From Patescibacteria group bacterium UBA4664 (GTDB taxonomy: Bacteria > Patescibacteriota > Saccharimonadia > CAILAD01 > BJGX01), in the NCBI GenBank assembly GCA_943354575.1, contig CALRCL010000007.1:1-32575 (forward strand): 32,575 bases of DNA, in the 5' to 3' direction. Below, piece after piece: positions 1 to 8,269 of the stretch (within the stretch, counting starts at the first letter, position 1; every line of letters starts with the position of its first letter). A program made the position numbers and the translations under genes. The notes beneath the pieces are model-generated. The model was not told the DNA's origin. It saw only the letters and a list, made by a program, of their open reading frames with translations, and did not search any database.

Positions 1-135
1 GAGGAACCAACTCCAGAGGAACCAACTCCAGAGGAACCAACTCCAGAGGAACCAACTCCAGAGGAACCAACTCCAGAGGAACCAACTCCAGAGGAACCAA
101 CTCCAGAGGAACCAACTCCAGAGGAACCAACTCCA
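1..135 (+). repeat. Tandem repeat, 9 exact copies of GAGGAACCAACTCCA (15 nt, EEPTP)
   Basis: Direct reading; 9 identical units, then a diverged gaaactcct; extends off the left edge. Confidence 0.98.
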
Positions 136-1338
136 GAAACTCCTGACGGTCCAGATGGCCCCGATGGACCAGAATCAAGAGGCAACCGAGCTGTTCGGAA
201 CCTCGATGATTCAATCGTAGCTTTTGCTCGGGCTCGAATTGCGCTGGAGCGAATCCTTGGTGGTAAAAACCAAGAGGCCTACGATACTGCCGAGGCAAAC
301 TTGCACAGCGCCTACAACGAGTACATAGCTAACCTCTCCGAAGAGGTTGCAGAAGGCAACAGAGAGCTAAATACCAGAGTCGAGGCATTAGGCGCTGGCA
401 TCGATGCTATTTCAGATCAAATTAGCGCCACCGAAGATGCTATTGCTTCGGCAGCACCAGATGCCGATATTGCGCAAATGTACGCCAATATAGCTGCCCA
501 CGAAGCTCGCCAGCAAGAGCTAGAAGGCAGACGAAGCGAGCTTCAAAGCCAAATCGAGGCCAGCGAAGTCCGTAATAACGAAATTATTGCCCAGAGGGTC
601 GCCGAAGTTAGTGCTAGGGTCGATAGTGAAATGCTTGCCCAGCGCGAGCGCGCCCATCCGCGCCTTACTAAAATCAACGAATGGCTTCGGACTCATACCA
701 AAACCAGGATTGCGGTAGGCGTGGCTCTGGCAGCCAGCGGATTTGTTGGTGCGGTTACTGGCAATGTGCCTCTCGTTGTGGGATCCATAGCAGCTCGGGC
801 GGCCCTTAGCGGCTACGGTGGCTACAATGCCGCCCGTGGTTTTGGTGAGCGTCGAGCCGACAAGCGCTTCAATGCCGCCGATACTAGCTCAATAGAGGAC
901 TACACCGCCGCCGCAGGCAACCAGAGCCGTACCCGCCGCCGTAGCAAACAGACCGGCGCCGTCATTGGTGGGGCAATGGCCGCCGTACCTATTATTAGAG
1001 GTATAGCGAATGCTGGCGATGTTGTTGCACCACCAAAAACTCTAGCCCCAGTACCCGAAACTCCTATCCCGGTACCGCCAAGCAACATCCCGAACCTAAC
1101 ACCAACCGATTTTAGGTTCCCATGGACACACATGACCGACCAAATAGGCTCTAACGGTACACCTAGGATCATGGAAATAGCCAATAATGCCCCAAAGCTA
1201 GGCTGGCAAGTAATTGGTAATGGCCAGGGTGGAGGCTCGGGAGCAATTCTTAGAATAATAGACCCAGTCGGCAAGGTTTATGAGGGTAATGGTCCAATCA
1301 ATGCCGCCCTCGATTACCTCGGTACCCAAACCCCATAG
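1..1338 (+). CDS. 5'-truncated repeat/coiled-coil membrane protein: (EEPTP)9, coiled coil, hydrophobic segment, C-terminal domain
   Basis: Frame 1 is open from base 1 (EEPTPx9-ETPDGPDGPDGPESRGNRAVRNLDDS...) through the listed 301 ORF to TAG at 1338. The TTG at 301 is internal, so the gene starts upstream of the window. Confidence 0.85.
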   Translation, partial: EEPTPEEPTPEEPTPEEPTPEEPTPEEPTPEEPTPEEPTPEEPTPETPDGPDGPDGPESRGNRAVRNLDDSIVAFARARIALERILGGKNQEAYDTAEANLHSAYNEYIANLSEEVAEGNRELNTRVEALGAGIDAISDQISATEDAIASAAPDADIAQMYANIAAHEARQQELEGRRSELQSQIEASEVRNNEIIAQRVAEVSARVDSEMLAQRERAHPRLTKINEWLRTHTKTRIAVGVALAASGFVGAVTGNVPLVVGSIAARAALSGYGGYNAARGFGERRADKRFNAADTSSIEDYTAAAGNQSRTRRRSKQTGAVIGGAMAAVPIIRGIANAGDVVAPPKTLAPVPETPIPVPPSNIPNLTPTDFRFPWTHMTDQIGSNGTPRIMEIANNAPKLGWQVIGNGQGGGSGAILRIIDPVGKVYEGNGPINAALDYLGTQTP

Positions 1339-1378
1339 TGTATATAAAGTAATTAAGCTTTCTTAAGGAGGTAACAGA

Positions 1379-1708
1379 ATGTTAACCACAGAGCAAATCA
1401 TAAATAAGCTAGGCATCGAGGGTTCTGCGCCAGAGGTGCAAGATAAGATGTTGCAAGATTTAGCCAATTCGGTTGCGACCCGCATACTTCTACGAATATC
1501 CGAAAAACTCACCGATGCCGAACTCGACGAGCTATCTAAACTCACTGATGCCGACGACGAAGGAGGAGTTGAGGCCTATATATCCTCAAAAATCGCTAAC
1601 TTTGAAGATTTTAAGATCCAAATTGAAGCCGAGCTAATCGATGAGATTGTAACCAACCGAGAGGCCGTAAATGCTCAGGTATCGGCTATGAAGAGCGAGA
1701 TAATCTAG
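1379..1708 (+). CDS. Small acidic alpha-helical protein of unknown function (possibly DUF5663-like)
   Basis: Complete 109-aa ORF with strong SD AAGGAGG just upstream. Family recall is tentative. Confidence 0.8.
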   Translation: MLTTEQIINKLGIEGSAPEVQDKMLQDLANSVATRILLRISEKLTDAELDELSKLTDADDEGGVEAYISSKIANFEDFKIQIEAELIDEIVTNREAVNAQVSAMKSEII

Positions 1709-1800
1709 CCTAAACTTTATTTAGACAAAATATTTTAATAAACTAGCAGCCAGCTATGCTTTTAGTTGTCTATAAGCACAAGAACTAAATAATAAAAGTA

Positions 1801-1829
1801 TTGACAAAACGCTTATCTTATAGTATTGT
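1801..1829 (+). promoter_or_regulatory. Sigma70-like promoter for the 1887 gene
   Basis: TTGACA (1801-1806), 17-nt spacer, TATTGT (1824-1829). Confidence 0.6.
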
Positions 1830-1886
1830 CACATATGATTTCCACAGATCGTGGAGATGGCAATTTGAGACATATAGGAGATTGGC

Positions 1887-2543
1887 ATGCCGACAAAAAA
1901 ACCTACCATCGCTTCGGCGGTAGAGGATTTGCAAGGCCGGGTGGAGACTCTCGACCAAGAAATCGCCAAAGCTAGGAAGAAACAAGAGCGAATCAATGGC
2001 GGTATCGAGCTAGCTAATAGGCGCTCGGCACATCTTGAAAACAGAGTTGGTATCCTCGAGAGCGCATCCAGTGCTGTCATCGAACGAATGACGATATTTG
2101 CTGGCTTCTTCCGCACCCAACTAGAGGATAGTGCACTCCACGAGGAGCGGATTTCGCGTCTCGAGACCACCTCGAATTCCACCAGTTATGGCAGCATTTT
2201 TGCTACCTGGCTGGCCGTAGTGGTCAGTGTCGTCGGGGGCATGCTAATCGCCCACGCCTATTTGGCGGAGCGCTACACGGCGTTTTACCAAGGCAAGACA
2301 ATCGATATCGGAGCCCACCCGGGCTATGATGCGATTTTCTGGGCAGCTGGCGCGATTGCATTGGTTGCGACTACCGCAGCAGCTATAGTTGCTGCCTACT
2401 CGGCCACACCGCTATCCTCGGTGGTAGCGACTAGTTCAACCACTCGGACATCGGATGCCTCAACCGGCAGCATTGCTGTCGCAGAGGACTATGTCTATGT
2501 CGAGACAACTCCCACCGAAGTTACACCCGTCGTTCGGGTCTAA
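1887..2543 (+). CDS. Coiled-coil protein with two predicted TM segments
   Basis: 218-aa ORF with SD-like aggag; heptad-rich N-terminal half, hydrophobic segments YGSIFATWLAVVVSVVGGMLIA and AIFWAAGAIALVATTAAAIVAAY. Confidence 0.8.
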   Translation: MPTKKPTIASAVEDLQGRVETLDQEIAKARKKQERINGGIELANRRSAHLENRVGILESASSAVIERMTIFAGFFRTQLEDSALHEERISRLETTSNSTSYGSIFATWLAVVVSVVGGMLIAHAYLAERYTAFYQGKTIDIGAHPGYDAIFWAAGAIALVATTAAAIVAAYSATPLSSVVATSSTTRTSDASTGSIAVAEDYVYVETTPTEVTPVVRV

Positions 2544-2563
2544 TCTTGGTTGGGCTGCGCTTC

Positions 2564-2591
2564 GTTGGAGGGGGTTTTAACCCCCTCCAAC
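2564..2591 (+). terminator. Strong hairpin between CDSs (possible terminator)
   Basis: GTTGGAGGGGGTT-TT-AACCCCCTCCAAC, perfect 13-bp stem; only a weak U-tract follows. Confidence 0.55.
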
Positions 2592-2693
2592 AAGCATATA
2601 TTTTGATCCAACTGCATTGTTATCAGGTTATAAGGACACCTGGTAGCAAGTTGTTGAACCAAAGTCCTTCCGATCTCCTAGGAGGAGAGTACC

Positions 2694-3590
2694 ATGAAAA
2701 ATTCAAAGAAGTATATCATAGCAGCTGGTGCAGCTAGTGTAACCTTGCTAATGTTGCTGCTTCTCCTCCTCGGAAGTGGAGGACGCAGCATCCCTGTGGC
2801 AAGTGCTGGCGTTGGTTGCGATAAAGCAGCCGTCGTTACGGCAGCCCTGGTGTCGCGAGGCTTTACCGCCGATCAATTTACCTTTGAGGTAAATTGGGAC
2901 GCACCTGAAGCAAATACCAGGGGGTCTGCAGCGTTTACGTCGCAAACCCCACGCTCGGCCCAAGAGCTCGTCACCTTCATTGGTGGCAGTTCGCCCGAAA
3001 GTGAAGCTTCGTTGGCTTTAGTAACAGCCAGCGGTGTTAGCCGAGAGCAAGCACTGCAGCCCGATGGCTGGATTGCGGCTCAATTGCTAGTCAACTCGGA
3101 ATTGCCAGGTAACACTGGTTTTCGAGATGGACAGACGTTTGAAGCTGGAACCCGCCAGTCAAGTGCTGGTGAAGTGCTTTGGTACTTCGTGGACATACGC
3201 GCTTGCCAGAACGGTGAACCCGCCCCCCCGGTAATACCGGTAAGGGCGGGATGTGGCAACCCTCAAACGGAGTTGCCACGGCCGACCGCACCACCTACAC
3301 CAACTACACCGACTACCACCACTACCCGCCCATGCGGCGAGCTGTGTAAGGGCGAGGATACCCAACCCGCACCCTGCGTCGATAATAACGGCGTGAGGTG
3401 TGATGGTATTCCGGGCTCTGGTGGCTCCCCCGGCAACGGAGGAGCAGTGGAGCACGGAGATGATGGCTATTCGCCAGCAGATCCGCCACCCACCACTATC
3501 GTCAAGCCGGCTCCACCACCCACCACAGTGGTAACGCTGCCGCCTACGACGACACCACCAACTACCTATTTGCCACCCCCACCGGGGTAG
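2694..3590 (+). CDS. Secreted/membrane-anchored Pro/Thr-rich protein
   Basis: SD AGGAGGAG, signal/TM segment YIIAAGAASVTLLMLLLLLLG, low-complexity PT/PPTT C-terminus, several cysteines. Confidence 0.8.
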   Translation: MKNSKKYIIAAGAASVTLLMLLLLLLGSGGRSIPVASAGVGCDKAAVVTAALVSRGFTADQFTFEVNWDAPEANTRGSAAFTSQTPRSAQELVTFIGGSSPESEASLALVTASGVSREQALQPDGWIAAQLLVNSELPGNTGFRDGQTFEAGTRQSSAGEVLWYFVDIRACQNGEPAPPVIPVRAGCGNPQTELPRPTAPPTPTTPTTTTTRPCGELCKGEDTQPAPCVDNNGVRCDGIPGSGGSPGNGGAVEHGDDGYSPADPPPTTIVKPAPPPTTVVTLPPTTTPPTTYLPPPPG

Positions 3591-3613
3591 TGGCCGATAG
3601 GCTGGGCTATATA

Positions 3614-3642
3614 GTCCCGGGAGAGTTATACTCTCCCGGGAC
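3614..3642 (+). terminator. Strong hairpin after the Pro/Thr-rich protein gene
   Basis: GTCCCGGGAGAG-TTATA-CTCTCCCGGGAC, perfect 12-bp stem. Confidence 0.6.
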
Positions 3643-3744
3643 GCCCAACCCTACTTTTAAGCTTGAACCTAGTAGCGCAATATTATGCTGTTAGGTTCAG
3701 GGTTAAGCCCTGCAAATAGTGATCGTGCAATCATAGTACAGGTA

Positions 3745-3773
3745 TTGACAAAAATAACCAAAAGTGGTATCAT
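3745..3773 (+). promoter_or_regulatory. Sigma70-like promoter P1 upstream of the structured leader
   Basis: TTGACA (3745-3750), 17-nt spacer, TATCAT (3768-3773). Confidence 0.7.
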
Positions 3774-3791
3774 ACCGAACTGTAATAGCAA

Positions 3792-3900
3792 AATTGTTTT
3801 TTGGTCCTTGAAAGCTCAATAGTCATCCACTCCCAAAGAAAACGCTTCGGCGTTCGAGCTCTTGTGCTGTCCCCAATGCACCAGGAGCTAAAAAACAATT
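3792..3900 (+). ncRNA. Candidate structured RNA (5' leader element or stand-alone sRNA)
   Basis: AATTGTTTTTT (3792-3802) pairs with AAAAAACAATT (3890-3900), and the helix extends inward (GG.UCCU with AGGAGCU). Internal AACGC-UUCG-GCGTT hairpin (3841-3854) and a GTGC/GCAC hairpin. Confidence 0.45.
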
Positions 3901-3913
3901 AGAAAATTATCGA

Positions 3914-3942
3914 TTGACCTTACTAAAATTAACTCTTATTAA
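3914..3942 (+). promoter_or_regulatory. Second promoter-like element P2 proximal to the LPQTG gene
   Basis: TTGACC (3914-3919), 17-nt spacer, TATTAA (3937-3942). Confidence 0.4.
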
Positions 3943-3977
3943 CCATTCATTAACTATTCATTTAAAAGGAGATACCT

Positions 3978-5306
3978 ATGAAACTTAAAACTTTTGCCAA
4001 ATTGGCCGTTTTTGTAGCCGCTATTGCAGCTGCAATCATAATTCCAATAACTGCCATTGCAGGTTACGAACCAGCCAACAGACCGGTCAAAACCTACACT
4101 GGCGCCGATTCCGTCGCTTTTGACTACCCAGTATTTAATTCGTGGGTAAACACACCAAACTACGGCGATGAACGAGCATTTTTTGATGCTGGTAGCGCCA
4201 CTAGTGGCCCCTATAAAGATCAGCTTGTCGTTGTTCCTGGCCAAGAAGTAACACTTAGAATGTATATTCATAACGGTGCTGCTCCTAGCCTTAATGGTAC
4301 AAACTTCAACGGTCCTGGAGTTGCACGCAACACTCGTTTGCAGGTGTTTTTACCTACCGCCACCTCGACTTCATTAAGAAGTTTTGGATACATTATCGCT
4401 GATAACACCAACCCTACCTGGGTTGCTGATTCGGTCGATTTTAATTCCTCAGTTCCTGTAAATATGGAATACGTTCCTGGTTCTGCTCGTCTTGCCAACG
4501 GCGCTCACCCCAATGGTGTAGCCTTGCCTGACAGCATTATCCAGCACGATAATCAGTTCAACGTAAATCGTCCAGCTGCTCCTATCGGATACCAGAACAT
4601 GGACGGTAATTTTCCTGGCTGTTTCGAATATGACGCTTTTGTAACCTTGAAAGTTAAGATCAACGGACCAAAGCTAGAAGTAAGCAAAAAGGTAACCACT
4701 CCTGGCTCTACTAACTGGCAAGAAAACCTTGATGTTAACCTCAACGACCCGGCTGCTACTCCTACCACTAGTTGGTTAATCGAGTACAAAAATACCGGCT
4801 CGGCGATGGTTACAAATGGTGCCGTCCGAGACACCCTACCTGCCAACCTAAAGTTGGTTCCGGGCTCAGTCATGAACTTCGATGGTAACCACCCTCAAGG
4901 AATTGCTGTAGCTGACAATGGCCTATTCGACGGAGGCGTCGGAATTGGTAATGTGGCTCCAGGTGCTAACGGATATTTCCGTTTCAGAACCACGGTCATT
5001 ACGCCATTCTCAGCCCAAGAATGTGGAACTAAAAAAATAGTTAACACAGCTCAGGTCGAGGCCACTGGAATAGCTAAGATCAACGATGATGCTAGTGTAA
5101 CAGTTAGTAAAACCGTCGATTGTGCTAAACCACCAACACCTCCAACACCTCCAACTCCTCCTACACCACCTACACCAGCCCCTATCTTGCCACAAACTGG
5201 TATTGAGACAGGATTGCTAGGAGTGCTAGGCTCAAGTGCGATGACTATCGGTGCAATCAAGTACCGTAAGAGCCGAAAAGCTCTAGCCGAAGCTCTAAAA
5301 AGCTAA
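3978..5306 (+). CDS. DUF11-type surface protein with LPQTG sortase sorting signal
   Basis: SD AAAGGAG; signal peptide; DUF11-like region (WLIEYKNTGSAMVTNGAVRDTLPANLKLVPGSV); Pro-rich spacer (PTP/PPT); LPQTG, hydrophobic stretch, KYRKSRK tail. Confidence 0.88.
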   Translation: MKLKTFAKLAVFVAAIAAAIIIPITAIAGYEPANRPVKTYTGADSVAFDYPVFNSWVNTPNYGDERAFFDAGSATSGPYKDQLVVVPGQEVTLRMYIHNGAAPSLNGTNFNGPGVARNTRLQVFLPTATSTSLRSFGYIIADNTNPTWVADSVDFNSSVPVNMEYVPGSARLANGAHPNGVALPDSIIQHDNQFNVNRPAAPIGYQNMDGNFPGCFEYDAFVTLKVKINGPKLEVSKKVTTPGSTNWQENLDVNLNDPAATPTTSWLIEYKNTGSAMVTNGAVRDTLPANLKLVPGSVMNFDGNHPQGIAVADNGLFDGGVGIGNVAPGANGYFRFRTTVITPFSAQECGTKKIVNTAQVEATGIAKINDDASVTVSKTVDCAKPPTPPTPPTPPTPPTPAPILPQTGIETGLLGVLGSSAMTIGAIKYRKSRKALAEALKS

Positions 5307-5348
5307 AGACTAACCACAGCTAAAGAAACAAATAGACCTTGTCTATCA

Positions 5349-5381
5349 GAAAAAGACCCTGCAACTAGTAGGGTCTTTTTC
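5349..5381 (+). terminator. Rho-independent terminator
   Basis: GAAAAAGACCCT-GCAACTAGT-AGGGTCTTTTTC: perfect 12-bp stem with a T-run. Confidence 0.85.
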
Positions 5382-5425
5382 GTACAAGCTGCCCCCTTGG
5401 CATTAAAAAGAGTTATAATATAATT

Positions 5426-6538
5426 ATGAAACAATCAATAGAACAATTAAAAGCGCTTCAAGCCAAACTCGGCGACGCCGTACAAAAGCTCGATCTAGAT
5501 AGCGATAAGCAAAAGCTTGCCGAATTAAGGCAACAAACGGCAGGTGCTGATTTCTGGAACGACCAAGCCCGTGCCGAGATGATTACCAAGCAAGCCGCCA
5601 GCCTGGCAGCTTATACCGAGCTATGGGACAACACAATTGAGGATATCAACACCACCTTGGAGCTTTTGGAATACGACGACCATGACAAAAAGGACGACCA
5701 TGATGCAAAAAGCGACCAGAGCGAATACCAGTCAGACATCGACAAGCTAATCGTAGCAGCCGAGAAGCTCCTAATAACTGTTAAGCTCAACGGCCCTCAT
5801 GACAAATCGCCGGCTATTATGCAACTCTCGGCTGGAGTTGGTGGTACTGATGCCGCCGACTGGACGGCAATGCTAGAGCGAATGTACTTGCGATACGCCG
5901 AGGCCAGCGGCCTGCAGGCTGAAGTACTGGATGAAAGCCCTGCCGAAGAAGCCGGCCTAAAAAGTGCTACCATCCGCTTTAGTGGCCCTTTTGCCTATGG
6001 CAAATTGCAATCCGAAAAAGGCGTGCATCGCCTTGTACGCTTGAGCCCATTTAACTCTGCCAGCCTCAGACAGACATCCTTCGCACTTGTCGATGTAATA
6101 CCAGAAATATCCCAAACTGAAGCCCTAATTGACGAAAAAGATCTTAAAATTGACACTTACCGCAGTAGTGGCAACGGCGGTCAGAGTGTTAATACCACCG
6201 ATAGCGCGGTCCGTATTACACATTTGCCAACAGGACTAGTTGTGGCTATCCAAAACGAACGCAGCCAGCTCAAAAACAAACAGCGTGCTATGAGTATTTT
6301 GGCCAGTCGCCTAGCCGAACAGGCACGTGAGCAGCACCTAGAGAGCATTAACGAGCTCAAAGTATCGTCCAAATCCGCCGACTGGGGAAGCCAAATCAGA
6401 TCGTACGTATTGCACCCTTATCAGAAGGTCAAAGACAACCGCAGTGGCTACGAAACCAGTGATACCCAAGGAGTTTTAGATGGCGACCTGGAGCCCCTGA
6501 TTGAAGCTTACTTATCTAGTCAAGTTGGTAAGGATTAG
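5426..6538 (+). CDS. prfB: Peptide chain release factor 2
   Basis: SPF tripeptide (VRLSPFNSASLRQTSFA) and GGQ motif (RSSGNGGQSVNTTDSAVRITHLPTG); in-frame, no frameshift site needed. Confidence 0.95.
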   Translation: MKQSIEQLKALQAKLGDAVQKLDLDSDKQKLAELRQQTAGADFWNDQARAEMITKQAASLAAYTELWDNTIEDINTTLELLEYDDHDKKDDHDAKSDQSEYQSDIDKLIVAAEKLLITVKLNGPHDKSPAIMQLSAGVGGTDAADWTAMLERMYLRYAEASGLQAEVLDESPAEEAGLKSATIRFSGPFAYGKLQSEKGVHRLVRLSPFNSASLRQTSFALVDVIPEISQTEALIDEKDLKIDTYRSSGNGGQSVNTTDSAVRITHLPTGLVVAIQNERSQLKNKQRAMSILASRLAEQAREQHLESINELKVSSKSADWGSQIRSYVLHPYQKVKDNRSGYETSDTQGVLDGDLEPLIEAYLSSQVGKD

Positions 6539-6576
6539 CTTTATTATTCTGGTTATTTTTGGTAAGCTAGTAGCAT

Positions 6577-7257
6577 ATGATTTTACTAGACCGCGTTACT
6601 GTTATATACCCCAATAAGACAGTGGCTCTTTCAGGCGCCTCACTGCATATTCAGCCCAAGGAATTTGTAACTATCGTCGGTGCATCTGGTGCCGGCAAGA
6701 GTACGCTGATTCGATTACTCATTAAAGAAGAAGAGCCCACTTCGGGTAAGATTATTGTCGGCAGCATCGATTACGATACTATCGACAAATCTAACATCCC
6801 TCATTTACGCCGCAAAATCGGAGTTGTCTTTCAGGATTTTAAGCTTCTTCCAAACCTCACGGTATATGAAAACGTGGCCTTCGCACTGGAAGTTTCTGGT
6901 GTCAAAACCAAAGAGATCAAGCGAGCCGTACCAAAAATACTGCAATTAGTTGGCTTGAGCGAAAAAGCTCGTCATTATCCGGGCGAAATATCTGGTGGCG
7001 AAAAACAACGCACCGCAATTGCCCGAGCACTGGTGCGTAACCCCAAAATCCTCATCGCCGACGAGCCGACCGGCAATCTCGACCCCAAAAACTCCTGGGA
7101 CATCATCGAGCTACTGCTTAAGATCAATCGTTTTGGCACCACCGTGGTCCTGACCACTCACAATAAAGACATCGTCGATGCCTTAAAAAAGCGCGTCATC
7201 ACGATTAGTCGCGGACGAGTAGTGAAAGATGAAAAGGTCGGGAAATACACCTTATGA
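6577..7257 (+). CDS. ftsE: Cell division ATP-binding protein FtsE
   Basis: Walker A GASGAGKST, signature SGGEKQRTAIARAL, Walker B ILIADEPTGNLD; overlaps ftsX by ATGA. Confidence 0.95.
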   Translation: MILLDRVTVIYPNKTVALSGASLHIQPKEFVTIVGASGAGKSTLIRLLIKEEEPTSGKIIVGSIDYDTIDKSNIPHLRRKIGVVFQDFKLLPNLTVYENVAFALEVSGVKTKEIKRAVPKILQLVGLSEKARHYPGEISGGEKQRTAIARALVRNPKILIADEPTGNLDPKNSWDIIELLLKINRFGTTVVLTTHNKDIVDALKKRVITISRGRVVKDEKVGKYTL

Positions 7258-8168
7258 TTACTTTTTGGAGGGTTTTTAAGAGCGGTTTTCGCAATACTTT
7301 TAGGCACGCCTGGCTAAGTACTGCGGCCACAGCAATTATGTTTGTGACGCTGCTAATTCTGACATTCTTTGCCTTTTCGATTTATTTTGTTCAGACTCAG
7401 CTTAAGGATGTCCAGCAAAAGATCGACCTAACCTTGTTTATTAGTGACGACGCCAAGGACGAACAAATTAAAGCCCTGCAGTCCAAGGTTTTGCAATCGT
7501 CTGGAGTAACTACGGTTCAATTCGTATCTAAGGCCGATGCCCTCAAACGACTCGAAAATAGCAGCGAGGAGGGCAAGAAGCTAGCCAAATCGGCCACTGA
7601 AATAGGGAACCCTCTGCCAGCCTCACTTGAGGTAAAGCTAGTTAAAATAGATGATATCGGTAATATCAATAAGACTATTCGGGGCTATTCAGAAGGTACC
7701 ATCATCACCGAAACTAGCTACGACAGCCGAGACGACAATCGCAAGGGAGTTATCGAGAACATCATACGTATCAGCAATGCCGTAACTCGAGTTGGCGGAG
7801 TGTTGAGTGCAGTCTTTTTGATTATTGCCCTACTGATCATATTCAATACCGTTCGGATGGCAATATTTACCCGCCGTGAGGAAATCGAAATTATGAAGTT
7901 GGTTGGGGCTACAAAATGGTTTATTCGCGGGCCATTTATTATCGAGGGCTCAATGTACGGGGTCTTTGGTGCTACCATTGCGCTTCTCGCCCTGGTACCA
8001 ATCAGTCGAGTGGTCGGGCAGTTCTTGGTCGAAAAGCTCAACGCCGGGGTGGCTGTTGATTATTTTGGCGCAAATATTTTGCTAATTGTGCTAGCAATTT
8101 ATGCTATCGGAGTATTTATCGGAGCTATTTCGAGCTGGCTGGCAATCTCAAGGCACCTAAAGCTTTAA
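7254..8168 (+). CDS. ftsX: Cell division permease-like protein FtsX
   Basis: FtsX topology, IFNTVRMAIFTRREEIEIMKLVGATKWFIRGPF motif, downstream of ftsE. Confidence 0.95.
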   Translation: MITFWRVFKSGFRNTFRHAWLSTAATAIMFVTLLILTFFAFSIYFVQTQLKDVQQKIDLTLFISDDAKDEQIKALQSKVLQSSGVTTVQFVSKADALKRLENSSEEGKKLAKSATEIGNPLPASLEVKLVKIDDIGNINKTIRGYSEGTIITETSYDSRDDNRKGVIENIIRISNAVTRVGGVLSAVFLIIALLIIFNTVRMAIFTRREEIEIMKLVGATKWFIRGPFIIEGSMYGVFGATIALLALVPISRVVGQFLVEKLNAGVAVDYFGANILLIVLAIYAIGVFIGAISSWLAISRHLKL

Positions 8169-8216
8169 AATGCCACAAAGGCTCCAAAAACTATCGTAAT
8201 TTTATTGCCGATGTGT

Positions 8217-8222
8217 TATAAT
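8217..8222 (+). promoter_or_regulatory. Extended -10 element upstream of the PcsB-like gene
   Basis: TGT-TATAAT (TGn extended -10) about 50 nt upstream of the inferred start. Confidence 0.5.
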
Positions 8223-8269
8223 AGTTATGGTTTTACAGCTAGCTTTACCGCTAATTAGGAGGGTGATCA

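Noticed and set aside
1-135. CRISPR-like array
   Set aside because: Contiguous 15-nt units without spacers, in coding frame; a protein repeat, not CRISPR.
301-303. TTG start of the first listed ORF
   Set aside because: The frame is open from base 1 and encodes in-frame EEPTP repeats; the start lies outside the window.
900-1274. 124-aa minus-strand ORF
   Set aside because: Antisense shadow of the repeat/coiled-coil CDS; no SD or promoter.
1722-1772. Inverted repeat TAGACAA...TTGTCTA upstream of the 1887 gene
   Set aside because: Only 7 bp with a ~37-nt AT-rich loop; compatible with chance or a weak terminator, insufficient for a separate claim.
2546-2737. 63-aa ORF between two CDSs
   Set aside because: Contains the strong hairpin and the SD of the next gene; overlaps its start in another frame; no coding-like sequence.
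5127-5178. Pro/Thr repeat in the LPQTG protein as a mobile or regulatory repeat
   Set aside because: Imperfect codon-level PTP/PPT wall-spanning linker, ordinary for LPxTG proteins.
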